This document shows positions 7,466-15,684 of a stretch of DNA of 64,000 bases, one piece after another (positions within the stretch are counted from its first letter, which is position 1; every line of letters begins with the position of its first letter). The DNA lies in assembly GCF_002573715.1 (NCBI RefSeq), contig NZ_PDHM01000016.1, positions 96,141 through 160,140 of the forward strand. The letters run 5' to 3'. The notes under the pieces were generated by a model. That model saw nothing but the letters and a program-made list of their open reading frames with translations. It had not been told where the DNA came from and did no database searches. Source of the DNA: Paenibacillus sp. EZ-K15 (GTDB lineage Bacteria > Bacillota > Bacilli > Paenibacillales > Paenibacillaceae). The position numbers were made by a program, and so were the translations under genes.

Positions 7466-10147
7466 ATGTTCAGCGTAACGGATCTACGATGTGAGTATCA
7501 GCATAATCCGATAGGAATCGGCGAGAAGCACCCGCGTTTTTGTTGGAAGTTGGTCTCGGACGAAAGAGCAGTCAGTCAAACGGCCTATGAGATTGAGGTT
7601 TCGAATGACGATACCTTTGCCAAGCCCCTTTGGACCTCAGGGAAAGTGGCTTCATCGCAATCGGTTCATGTGGAATTAAGCGAATGGAGTTTATCGTCTT
7701 GTAAGCGCTATACTTATCGAGTCCGCGCATGGAATCAAGCCGGGGAAGTATCGGAATGGTCGGATGCAGCCTATTGGGAGATGGGGAAACTGCAAGGAGA
7801 GAAATGGGTAGGGAAATGGATTTCGGCACCTAGGTCTTTGCTGCCTACTGACTCTGCGCATCTACCGCTGCTTCGCAAGAGCTTCAGCTTAAAGTCGCCC
7901 ATTGCGAAGGCAAGAATATACGCCTCGGCCTTAGGCCTTTATGAACTGGAGCTGAACGGAAAGCGGGTGGGAGATTGTTATTTCACGCCCGGTTGGACAA
8001 GTTACGATCATACGATTCAGACACAGACCTATGACGTGACGGAGATGCTGCATTCAGGCCAAAACGCGATCGGCGCTTGGCTCGGAAATGGCTGGTACAA
8101 GGGACAATTGGCATGGGAGGATCGGAGTGCGATCTATGGAGAGCGTTTAGGACTTCTGCTGGAGCTACATATTACGTATGCAGACGGGAGCGAAGAAGTA
8201 ATTGCAACCGATTCAAGCTGGCAGTCGGCCAAAGGCCCGATACAGATGTCGGAACTCTACCATGGTGAAACCTACGATGCGCGGCTGGAGCTGGAAGGGT
8301 TCAGTTCGGAAGATTATAACGCAAGTGATTGGCACGGTGTCGAGTTGATCGATCACGGTTACGAGAAACTGAAACCTCAGATTAACGAGCCCGTCAGAGC
8401 CGTTCAAACGGTGCGGCCCGTTGGATGTCTGACCACACCACAAGGTGAAACCGTCATCGACTTCGGACAGAATTTGGTGGGCTGGGTCCGATTTAGCGTG
8501 TCCGGTGCGAAGGGCACCGTGGTGACGCTGCAGCATGCGGAGATACTAGATTCCGATGGTAACTTTTATACGGAGAACCTCAGAACCGCTAAACAAACGA
8601 TTCAGTACACGTTAAAAGGCGGCGGAAAAGAAACCTATGAGCCTCATTTTACGTTCCAAGGCTTCCGATATGTGCGTTTAGACGGTTTCACAGAGGAGCA
8701 GCTGGACCGGGGGGCTTTCGAAGCGGTTGTGCTTCATTCGGATTTTGAAGAGACCGGGACATTCCAATGCTCGGAACCCATGGTGAATCAATTGCAGAGC
8801 AACATTCGATGGGGACTCAAGGGGAATTTCCTGGATGTGCCCACGGATTGCCCGCAGCGTGATGAGCGGCTTGGCTGGACCGGTGATGCACAGATGTTTA
8901 TTGGGACGGCGGCCTATCTTGCCAATGTAGCACCTTTCTTCACAAAATGGTTATCGGATCTGGCTGCAGAACAGCGCGATGACGGAGCCGTTCCATTCGT
9001 TGTCCCGCATGTGCTTGGCGATGAAGCATATGCTTCGGCCGCATGGGGAGATGCAGCAGTCATATGCCCGTGGACGGTATATGTCAATTATGGCGATCGA
9101 CGGATATTGGAGCGTCAATATGAGAGCATGAAGAGCTGGGTCTCCTACATTCAGGCTCAAGGGGAAAATGAATATTTGTGGAATACCGGCTTTCATTTTG
9201 GCGATTGGTTGGGGCTGGATGCTAAATCCGGCGACTATGTGGGTGCTACAGAGCGGGATTTCATAGCGTCGGCGTTCTATTGTTATTCGGTAGAGCTGCT
9301 TAGGAAAACGGCCGTCGTATTGGGACAAGAAAAGGATGCGGCCGCGTATGCCATGCTTAAGGAACGGGTTGTCGCTGCATTTCGTAACGAATTCGTGACC
9401 CCGTCCGGAAGGCTCGCGGCAGCGACACAGACCGCGCATGTGCTTGCGCTCATGTTTGGCTTGCTGGATGAAGAGGCAGAAAAACGGGCAGCGAAACGTC
9501 TCTATTCGCTGCTGGAGGAAAGTAGATTTCATCTAACGACAGGCTTCGTGGGCACACCCTATATGAACCATGTATTAAGCCGGCATGGCATGCATGACGC
9601 GGCATATAAGCTGCTGCTGCAACGGGACTATCCATCTTGGCTGTATCCGGTTACGAAAGGCGCTACCACGATATGGGAGCATTGGGACGGTATTAAGGAA
9701 GATGGCAGCTTCTGGAGCCGTGACATGAATTCGTTTAATCATTATGCATACGGAGCCATTGGCGAGTGGCTGTATCGTACGGTTGCCGGCATCCAAACCG
9801 TAGAGGAAGCGCCGGGTTATAAACATATTGTGATTGCGCCTGTGCCGGGCGAAGGATTGACGTGGGCTGAAGGCAAGATCGATACGCTGTACGGAACCGT
9901 CCGGTCAAGCTGGAGAATGGAAAGTGGAGAGTTTCAATTGGAGGTAACCATCCCGCCAAATACAACGGCGGAAATCCGTCTGCCGGGCGCTTCTGATGCC
10001 TCAAGCGTTACAGAAGGAGAGGCGATAGCTCTAGACCAAGCGAGCGGGATTCATTCTATGCGTGATGGGGGAGCAGGTGTTGTGATTCAAGTGGGCTCAG
10101 GAGAGTATGCGTTCAGATATATTTATTCCTATCACGCAGTGAAGTAA
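7466..10147 (+). CDS. Alpha-L-rhamnosidase, GH78
   Basis: An 893-residue enzyme of the usual large GH78 layout: an N-terminal fibronectin-like/beta domain (about 1-110), the rhamnosidase N domain with substrate-binding lectin-like fold (about 125-300), a concanavalin-like domain (about 310-420), the (alpha/alpha)6 catalytic barrel (about 425-770) and a C-terminal beta-sandwich. The catalytic signature DCPQRDERLGWTGD supplies the general acid and the Asp/Glu cluster that binds rhamnose. No signal peptide is present, so it acts on imported rhamnosides. GAACGGAGGAATGTTCT precedes the ATG. Divergent AraC gene is the likely activator. Confidence 0.95.
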   Translation: MFSVTDLRCEYQHNPIGIGEKHPRFCWKLVSDERAVSQTAYEIEVSNDDTFAKPLWTSGKVASSQSVHVELSEWSLSSCKRYTYRVRAWNQAGEVSEWSDAAYWEMGKLQGEKWVGKWISAPRSLLPTDSAHLPLLRKSFSLKSPIAKARIYASALGLYELELNGKRVGDCYFTPGWTSYDHTIQTQTYDVTEMLHSGQNAIGAWLGNGWYKGQLAWEDRSAIYGERLGLLLELHITYADGSEEVIATDSSWQSAKGPIQMSELYHGETYDARLELEGFSSEDYNASDWHGVELIDHGYEKLKPQINEPVRAVQTVRPVGCLTTPQGETVIDFGQNLVGWVRFSVSGAKGTVVTLQHAEILDSDGNFYTENLRTAKQTIQYTLKGGGKETYEPHFTFQGFRYVRLDGFTEEQLDRGAFEAVVLHSDFEETGTFQCSEPMVNQLQSNIRWGLKGNFLDVPTDCPQRDERLGWTGDAQMFIGTAAYLANVAPFFTKWLSDLAAEQRDDGAVPFVVPHVLGDEAYASAAWGDAAVICPWTVYVNYGDRRILERQYESMKSWVSYIQAQGENEYLWNTGFHFGDWLGLDAKSGDYVGATERDFIASAFYCYSVELLRKTAVVLGQEKDAAAYAMLKERVVAAFRNEFVTPSGRLAAATQTAHVLALMFGLLDEEAEKRAAKRLYSLLEESRFHLTTGFVGTPYMNHVLSRHGMHDAAYKLLLQRDYPSWLYPVTKGATTIWEHWDGIKEDGSFWSRDMNSFNHYAYGAIGEWLYRTVAGIQTVEEAPGYKHIVIAPVPGEGLTWAEGKIDTLYGTVRSSWRMESGEFQLEVTIPPNTTAEIRLPGASDASSVTEGEAIALDQASGIHSMRDGGAGVVIQVGSGEYAFRYIYSYHAVK

Positions 10148-10164
10148 TGAGTATGCAGGGAGCT

Positions 10165-10207
10165 AAAGTTCCTTACCGTGTTGAATTACGGTAAGGAACT
10201 TTTTTTC
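10165..10207 (+). terminator. Terminator after rhamnosidase gene
   Basis: A fifteen-base perfect stem (AAAGTTCCTTACCGT with its complement) and an 8-nt loop are followed by T7. Confidence 0.97.
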
Positions 10208-10218
10208 TTCTTACATAG

Positions 10219-10247
10219 TCACATTTATGGGCGAATGCACATACAAA
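10219..10247 (+). promoter_or_regulatory. Sigma-E-like promoter of cwlJ-gerQ
   Basis: TCACATT (10219-10225), 14 nt, then CATACAAA (10240-10247). This matches the known mother-cell sigma-E consensus (TCATATT-N14-CATACAAT) at all but two positions and lies about 35 bp before the cwlJ start. Confidence 0.65.
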
Positions 10248-10281
10248 TACAAAGTGATCTTAAGGAAGCGAGGGGAACTCT

Positions 10282-10704
10282 GTGGCAGTCATCAAAACAA
10301 ATTCGAATGATGTGGATCTTCTGGCAAGATTGATCCGCGCAGAGGCAGAAGGTGAAGGCGAGCAGGGCATGCTCATGGTCGGGAATGTCGGCGTGAATCG
10401 GATAATGGGCAACTGCCTGGATTTTCGAAATATCCGCAACATGAACGATATGGTTTTTCAGAGCCCGGGTGGTTTTGAAGCAACACAGAAAGGCTATTTT
10501 TATCAACGGGCCAGGGATCGGGATCGTCAGCTTGCCCAAAGGGTGATCAATGGGGAGCGCATATGGCCGGCCAGCAACGCGCTGTGGTTTTTCCGCCCGG
10601 CAGGGGATTGCCCGGCAACCTGGTACAATCAGCAGAACACAGGCCGATTCAAAGCACACTGTTTCTTCACCCCGACATATGCCGATTGCCCGTCCGTTTT
10701 TTGA
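10282..10704 (+). CDS. cwlJ: Spore cortex-lytic enzyme CwlJ (SleB/CwlJ hydrolase)
   Basis: A 140-residue protein consisting only of the hydrolase_2 domain, as in CwlJ (SleB adds a signal peptide and a peptidoglycan-binding domain, both missing here). The family Glu is in LIRAEAEGEGEQGMLMVGNV, and WPASNALWFFRPAG and the C-terminal cysteines are conserved. CwlJ degrades cortex peptidoglycan during germination, triggered by Ca-DPA, and needs GerQ for its place in the spore coat. Start is GTG with AGGGGA upstream. It is followed by gerQ after 55 bp and preceded by a sigma-E-like promoter, so the pair forms a mother-cell operon. Confidence 0.93.
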   Translation: MAVIKTNSNDVDLLARLIRAEAEGEGEQGMLMVGNVGVNRIMGNCLDFRNIRNMNDMVFQSPGGFEATQKGYFYQRARDRDRQLAQRVINGERIWPASNALWFFRPAGDCPATWYNQQNTGRFKAHCFFTPTYADCPSVF

Positions 10705-10759
10705 TTCATGTTATACAACCGCTTAAGCGGGAGATATAAATTAAAGGAGGAAATTACTT

Positions 10760-11194
10760 ATGTACAATCAAGGTGTGCCGCCTGTGAATTTCATGAATGG
10801 AGTCCGTTATCCGGGAGTGCCGAACCGCGGGACGGCTGGTTATACGGCGAACGTTCCACCGCAGGTGCCCAGCGGAAGCCCAATGACGCCGGGAGGCACC
10901 GTTGTTCCGGCACCGCCGCAATTCGAACAATCTTACGTCGAGAATATTCTTCGACTGAACCTGGGCAAACAGGGAACCTTCTACATGACGTATGAAAACA
11001 ACTCGCAATGGAATGCCAAAGTGTTCACGGGTGTTATCGAAGCCGCCGGACGCGATCATATTATCATCAGCGAACGGACGACAGGACGCCGTATCATTCT
11101 ACTGATGGTGAACCTGGATTATGTCGTGTTCGACGAGCCGCTTCAATACCAATATCCGGGCGTTATCGGCAACCCGCCTCCAACAGGAAGATAA
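10760..11194 (+). CDS. gerQ: Spore coat protein GerQ
   Basis: A 144-residue coat protein needed to keep CwlJ on the spore surface. The N-terminal half is low complexity (Pro, Gly, Val, Asn), while the conserved C-terminal domain (about 55-140) contains SYVENILRLNLGKQGTFYMT, AAGRDHIIISE and RIILLMVNLDYVVFDEP, all hallmarks of GerQ. AAAGGAGG precedes the ATG. In Bacillus the protein is cross-linked by transglutaminase through lysines; few lysines remain here. Confidence 0.95.
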   Translation: MYNQGVPPVNFMNGVRYPGVPNRGTAGYTANVPPQVPSGSPMTPGGTVVPAPPQFEQSYVENILRLNLGKQGTFYMTYENNSQWNAKVFTGVIEAAGRDHIIISERTTGRRIILLMVNLDYVVFDEPLQYQYPGVIGNPPPTGR

Positions 11195-11213
11195 TTTCTA
11201 GCAGCAAATGCAT

Positions 11214-11251
11214 AATAACCTTCGTTTACTTAGGTGTAGACGGGGGTTATT
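11214..11251 (+). terminator. Hairpin after gerQ, possible terminator
   Basis: A 16-bp stem with wobbles (AATAACC... / ...GGTTATT) and a 6-nt loop is followed by a weak T-rich stretch (TTCATTATGTTT). Confidence 0.6.
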
Positions 11252-11638
11252 TCATTATGTTTCAGATGGCAAATATTCAGTGTTATGCGATTTTTTTCCG
11301 TTTAGGTGCGTGAATATATCGTATTCTATTAACATTTTGAATGTTTATTCATAGAATATATCAATTCATCGAAAAACGAGTGCTAACGGCTGAGAATCAA
11401 ATTAAAGCTTATAACAACGCTGATTAATGTCATAAGACAACGTTTGACTGTGTATCGTAGTACTATATAATTACTTATATAGCTTGATGAAGTCGGAATA
11501 AGATAAGGAGATGAGACCATTGGGAAGTTGATGCGTAGTCCGAACACGTTGTTATGCTTGATGGCACCACACATTTTTAATAACCGAAGGAGGTGTTCCT
11601 ATTCGTCATAGCATGCTGTATGGCGGGTAGGAGATCGA
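11252..11638 (+). other. Long AT-rich leader region before the CNNM/CorC gene
   Basis: No gene longer than a leader peptide is visible. A perfect AAGGAGGTG at 11587-11595 is followed by a tiny frame, ATT-initiated IRHSMLYGG and stop (11601-11630), just before the TTG start of the next gene. I compared it by eye with the M-box, yybP-ykoY and ydaO leaders and saw no match. Confidence 0.35.
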
Positions 11639-12958
11639 TTGAGTGACCCCTTACCGAGTTTGATTAGTTTAACCTTGGTATTGATTCTCGTCCTGTTAAA
11701 TGGATTTTTTGTATCGGCTGAATTAGCTTTCGTTAAAGTGAAAAGCAGCCGCATTGACGCTCTGGTCGAAGAAGGACATAGACGTGCAAAATTTGCGCAG
11801 AACATACTGAAGAACCTGGACGGATATATATCCGCATGCCAGTTAGGTATTACCATCGTGTCCATTGGACTCGGATGGATCGGCGAAAGAACGATATCCG
11901 CCATGATTACGCCTTGGTTTAATGGCATTGGCTGGAGCAATACAGCTGTTCATGTCGTGTCCTTGGTATTAGCCTTTATCCTGATTGCACTCATGCACAT
12001 TGTATTTGGTGCATTGGCGCCTAAGACGGTGGCTGTTCGTAAAGCGGAACAAATAACGTTGCTATCAGCAGGTCCACTGCGGGTTTTTTACACCATCATG
12101 TTCCCGTTTATCTGGTTTGCCAATGGGCTCTCCAATAACGTTCTCCGCCTATTCCGGATGCAACCGGTGGTTGAACGGAATGTGCATACCGAGGAAGAAC
12201 TGCGGGATATGATGAAAGAGAGCAGTGAGAGCGGCCTGATGGATAGCACGGATATGGTATTGGTAGACAACATTTTTGAATTTGCCGATACGACGGCAAG
12301 GGAGATCATGATCCCCAGAACAGAAATGATCTGCTTATACAACAATCTTTCATTGGAAGAAAATCTGAAGATCGCAAGCGAGGGGATGCGAACCCGTTAT
12401 CCAATCTGTGACGAAGACAAGGATCATATCATTGGCTTTATTCACATTAAAGATCTGATGCGCGGATTCGTTCATGACCAGCTTTCCTTGATTCGCCCGA
12501 TCATTGCTGTTCCTGAGTCGATCAAGATCAGTGATCTGCTGCGAAGAATGCAGCGGAGCAAGACGCAAATTGCCATTCTTATTGATGAATACGGCGGGAC
12601 TTCAGGACTCGTAACCCTGGAGGACATTATGGAAGAAATCGTCGGTGAAATTCAAGATGAGTTTGACGAAGAGCGCCCGGGTATTGAAAAGGTGGGGGAG
12701 GATGAATACTCCATTGATGGATTGATGCTGATCGATGAAATTAATGACCAATTTGGTCTGAACGTGGATACAGAAGACTATGATACTATCGGTGGATGGC
12801 TGTCCTCACGTCTTGAGGTGCTGCTCCCACATAAAGGTCAATCTGTCATGTATGAGGATTATCGCTTTGTGATTGAGGAGACCGAGAATAAACGGATTTC
12901 GCGGATTCGTCTGATCAGACAGCAGCAGCAGCTGATTCAGGAAGAAGCAGGCGCGTAA
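11639..12958 (+). CDS. CNNM/CorC (HlyC) family membrane protein, probable Mg2+ efflux or homeostasis
   Basis: A 439-residue protein with the standard layout: DUF21/CNNM transmembrane domain (about 1-190, four helices), two CBS domains (about 215-335; REIMIPRTEM, RTRYPICDEDKDHIIGFIHIKDL) and a CorC_HlyC C-terminal domain (about 350-430; SIDGLMLIDEINDQFGL). Members such as MpfA act in magnesium export; the hemolysin label is historical. Start TTG 11639 has GGAG six bases upstream; upstream in-frame codons end at a stop at 11609. It is a single-gene unit with its own terminator. Confidence 0.9.
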   Translation: MSDPLPSLISLTLVLILVLLNGFFVSAELAFVKVKSSRIDALVEEGHRRAKFAQNILKNLDGYISACQLGITIVSIGLGWIGERTISAMITPWFNGIGWSNTAVHVVSLVLAFILIALMHIVFGALAPKTVAVRKAEQITLLSAGPLRVFYTIMFPFIWFANGLSNNVLRLFRMQPVVERNVHTEEELRDMMKESSESGLMDSTDMVLVDNIFEFADTTAREIMIPRTEMICLYNNLSLEENLKIASEGMRTRYPICDEDKDHIIGFIHIKDLMRGFVHDQLSLIRPIIAVPESIKISDLLRRMQRSKTQIAILIDEYGGTSGLVTLEDIMEEIVGEIQDEFDEERPGIEKVGEDEYSIDGLMLIDEINDQFGLNVDTEDYDTIGGWLSSRLEVLLPHKGQSVMYEDYRFVIEETENKRISRIRLIRQQQQLIQEEAGA

Positions 12959-12970
12959 ACTGGATATTAG

Positions 12971-13010
12971 AAGAAGTAGCGACATATTATGCCGCTACTT
13001 CTTTTTATTT
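12971..13010 (+). terminator. Terminator after CNNM gene
   Basis: Perfect 11-bp stem AAGAAGTAGCG/CGCTACTTCTT with T5. Confidence 0.95.
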
Positions 13011-13120
13011 GCAAAGAAGTTTCAATAATTATATCAAACTGTGAAAAATTAGATACTTTTGTGTCGAAATCATGTGTTAAAATATGGATGTTCCTAATAT
13101 ATTGAAAGAAAGGTGATATG

Positions 13121-13618
13121 ATGTCAAAAGTACGCAGTCCTAAACGTATAGCTTCAGCGCTTGCAGTCAGTGTTCTACTAAGTTTATCTCTAGCGGGAGG
13201 GGCATACGCGGATTCCGCTGCAGACATTGCACCCGGTGCTTTAACCACTCCGCCTCCGGTGGAAATGAATCTGAACTCTTCTATCAACATTTTAGCCAAT
13301 AAATATTTGATGAATTATTTTTCTTCAATTGGGAAAGTAAGCAGTACTCAAGTAGGCATAAGCGGTACTACCAGTGCTTCTCAAGCTGTTGATTCTCTGG
13401 GAATCAATTATGTTCTTCAACGCTGGACGGGCTCTGCTTGGGTTGATGCGGGAGCTTCATACGATAACGGAACGAATAAGGCCTCGCTGAGCGGAAGCAA
13501 AACTTTCAATGTGCAGGCGGGTTATTATTATCGAGCTAAGACGATTCACTGGGTCAATGAGAGCGGTACATATGAAGAAGGGACTTATCACACGAGTTCG
13601 GTTTTGGTGGAGCTATAA
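13121..13618 (+). CDS. Small secreted protein of unknown function (DUF6147-like)
   Basis: A 165-residue product with a signal peptide (about 1-30; basic SKVRSPKR, hydrophobic core, cleavage near AYA-DSA). The mature part has small-residue beta-strand-rich sequence (VGISGTTSASQAVDSLGINYVLQRWTGSAWVD... AGYYYRAKTIHWVNESGTYEE), resembling the DUF6147 family of secreted Firmicutes proteins; that match is from memory. Two ATGs are tandem; 13121 has the better distance from AAAGGTGAT. No partner gene is adjacent. Confidence 0.7.
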   Translation: MSKVRSPKRIASALAVSVLLSLSLAGGAYADSAADIAPGALTTPPPVEMNLNSSINILANKYLMNYFSSIGKVSSTQVGISGTTSASQAVDSLGINYVLQRWTGSAWVDAGASYDNGTNKASLSGSKTFNVQAGYYYRAKTIHWVNESGTYEEGTYHTSSVLVEL

Positions 13619-13642
13619 TTCGAATACGGATTTATAAAGGAG

Positions 13643-13686
13643 TGCCCCAAAAGATCATAGATCTTGCGGGGCATTTTCTTTTTTTT
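13643..13686 (+). terminator. Terminator after secreted protein gene
   Basis: Stem TGCCCC..AAGATC / GATCTT..GGGGCA with a 3-nt loop, followed by T4CT8. Confidence 0.93.
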
Positions 13687-13763
13687 CGTTGAAAGACGCT
13701 CCGTGAAGAATCGTCTCACCCATCGATGGCTTTATAATCTGCTCATGTGGACAACCATAAAAC

Positions 13764-13812
13764 AAAAAGGTCGAAGACCAGCCCTCAATTTGAGCCTGTC
13801 TTCGACCTTTTT
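13764..13812 (-). terminator. Bidirectional terminator, serves the sigma/anti-sigma operon
   Basis: Perfect stem AAAAAGGTCGAAGAC with its complement. It has A and T tracts on both sides, so it works for the leftward sigma operon. Confidence 0.9.
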
Positions 13813-13898
13813 ACGGTGCATAAATGATAGATCCAGGCTATTTTTCAAAGAAATAATATACTTTGGGACAGCCAGTTCTTTTTTAGATTATCTAAAAA

Positions 13899-14711
13899 TC
13901 ATTGTATGCTGTTTGCAATTTTTGTGAGTTCTTCTTCAGTAAAGAAGCCGCTAATGGATACAACTACTTGATCATTATCGTATAAGAAGCGAAGGTTATT
14001 TTCGGTTAAATAGGCTTTCGCTCCGGATTCAAGCACAATAGTCTTCTTGATATCCCCATTGAGATTGATCATTTTGCCAAGTTGCATCCCGATGAGATCA
14101 ATATAGAAAAACTTATCATCCGAATTTTTATAATGAAGATGAAGCTCGTCAACAACTGGATTTTCCTCCGTTGTTAATGCGGTAGCCTCATGGAATTTGT
14201 AATCTTCCGGAAGATAATTGATCTTTGGTATTTTAAAAACGGCACGTTTTTGCGATTCTGTCAGAGATTCATCGGTATCTGTGAAAGGAACATATTCGGT
14301 GTCCACTAATTCAGCTGGCGGTACATACTCTTCTGGCTCTATTCCTTGTTCCGGTGGGGGAGCGGTTAATGCCTTGCCCTCATCAACAGGCTCTCGCATA
14401 CCGAATATTTGAGTAACCACACCATTTCCCCAATCCTTGATCTCCTGATAAACCGGTGTTACCGCTTGAGTTACAGAGGATGGAGAGAATATCAACGCAC
14501 CAAAGGCCATCGATGCGGCGATGACTCCGGCTAACTGAAATCTGTGTCGACGCTGTTTCTTTTTGTTAGCCTGATTGATTTGTTGCTTGACCTGCTGCCA
14601 GGATTGTCGTTTGGACTCGTTGTCAGTAGGGAGTGAGGAACGTGATGCTGCACGATCAAAGGCTTCGTCAAAGGCCTCGTCAAACCAATCATCGTATTTT
14701 TCGTTGCTCAT
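13899..14711 (-). CDS. Membrane-anchored anti-sigma factor with DUF4367-like domain
   Basis: A 270-residue protein with a short acidic cytoplasmic N-terminus (about 1-58), a single membrane helix (about 61-83, LAGVIAASMAFGALIF) and an extracellular DUF4367-like domain (about 150-270, FKIPKINYLPEDYKFHEA). This is the layout of anti-sigma factors that hold an ECF sigma at the membrane until an envelope signal appears. ATG 14711 has GGGGTG upstream and overlaps the 3' end of the sigma gene by 23 bp, so translation is coupled. Confidence 0.82.
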   Translation of the reverse strand: MSNEKYDDWFDEAFDEAFDRAASRSSLPTDNESKRQSWQQVKQQINQANKKKQRRHRFQLAGVIAASMAFGALIFSPSSVTQAVTPVYQEIKDWGNGVVTQIFGMREPVDEGKALTAPPPEQGIEPEEYVPPAELVDTEYVPFTDTDESLTESQKRAVFKIPKINYLPEDYKFHEATALTTEENPVVDELHLHYKNSDDKFFYIDLIGMQLGKMINLNGDIKKTIVLESGAKAYLTENNLRFLYDNDQVVVSISGFFTEEELTKIANSIQ

Positions 14712-15279
14712 CCAATTCACCCCACTCTCTATACAGCATTTTTTTTACGGATTCTCTGGCTCGAAACAAGCGCTGCTTCACGATCTCTTCGCGAGTATTC
14801 AGCAGCTCTGCGATTTCCCTGTACGTCAGACTATGCTTCCAACGGTACTCAATCAATAGCTTGTATTCAGGCTTCAATTGGTCGAGGTAATGCTCGATGG
14901 ATTCCTCCAGCATATTCGACTCCACCTGATGTTCCACGTTTGTGGAAGAAACTGCCACGTCCTCTTCATTAATAAAAACACTCTCGACATCCACTTGGTT
15001 ACGGTATTTTTTATTTTTTCTTAAATAATTCATCGTTGAGTTTTTGGCGACGACTCGGAGCCATCCCCGCATCTTGCTTTCCGTTTCAAAATTCGGCTTA
15101 CTAGTGATCACTTTTATAAAGGACTCCTGAATGATATCCTCAACAGCAGCATGATCCCGTACGACATACAGTATCTGTCCATAAACGAGGTCATAAAATT
15201 CATAATAGATTTCTTCCTGAATAGGTTCGCTCAGATCAGCGAAATCTGCTGCAAGGAGGAGCTGTAATCGGTTGGACAC
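14689..15279 (-). CDS. ECF-type RNA polymerase sigma factor
   Basis: A 196-residue ECF sigma factor. Sigma2 (about 20-95) includes DIIQESFIKVIT and MRGWLRVVAKNSTMNYLRK; sigma4 (about 135-190) includes LKPEYKLLIEYRWKHSLTYREIAELL and VKQRLFRARESVKK. I chose GTG 15279, 8 bases after AGAGGGGA, giving the normal family length; an upstream ATG has no ribosome site. The next gene is its anti-sigma factor. Target promoters are unknown; autoregulation is usual. Confidence 0.9.
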   Translation of the reverse strand: MSNRLQLLLAADFADLSEPIQEEIYYEFYDLVYGQILYVVRDHAAVEDIIQESFIKVITSKPNFETESKMRGWLRVVAKNSTMNYLRKNKKYRNQVDVESVFINEEDVAVSSTNVEHQVESNMLEESIEHYLDQLKPEYKLLIEYRWKHSLTYREIAELLNTREEIVKQRLFRARESVKKMLYREWGELDEQRKIR

Positions 15280-15536
15280 GCGATAATCCCCTCTCTGGTG
15301 TAACCATCCTATTTCTCTCATCATTTTACAACATATCGGGTAAAAAAGCCCTACTAATTCTAATAACAGGGGGCTCTGAAGACTGTTTCCGCAAAATGGG
15401 TCTATCCTTATGAAGTCATGTGTTTGAAGTGCTTTAGCTTATGAGTTAAAATGGCAAGTCATAGACATGCGTCCATCTCTTCATCATATGCTCGGCAACC
15501 TATCGGTATTAATCGAAATAGGCTTGAAGTTGCATC

Positions 15537-15563
15537 GGGAAGGGAAGGGAAGGGAGGGAAGGG
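15537..15563 (+). other. Potential G-quadruplex tract
   Basis: Six GGG tracts separated by one or two A residues within 27 bases, in the gap between the sigma gene and the aminopeptidase terminator. Very short loops make it a strong quadruplex motif. Confidence 0.6.
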
Positions 15564-15583
15564 ACTAGAAATTCCACTATGAA

Positions 15584-15625
15584 TAAAAAAACAGAGCGGC
15601 CTCTGAATTTAAAGGCCGCTCTGTT
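15584..15625 (-). terminator. Terminator of first aminopeptidase gene
   Basis: Perfect 12-bp stem AACAGAGCGGCC/GGCCGCTCTGTT; on the minus strand it is followed by T7. Confidence 0.95.
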
Positions 15626-15684
15626 ACAGCGCTACGATCTCATTGCGGATGTGTCTGTTTTACGAATAGCGGAATTGCAGCGGT

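Noticed and set aside
11252..11638. A metal riboswitch (M-box, yybP-ykoY) before the CNNM gene
   Set aside because: None of the conserved blocks of those families could be found by eye.
15344..15375. AGCCC/GGGCT hairpin before the ECF sigma gene as a main terminator
   Set aside because: The stem is only five sure pairs and there is a better terminator at 15584 for the gene upstream.
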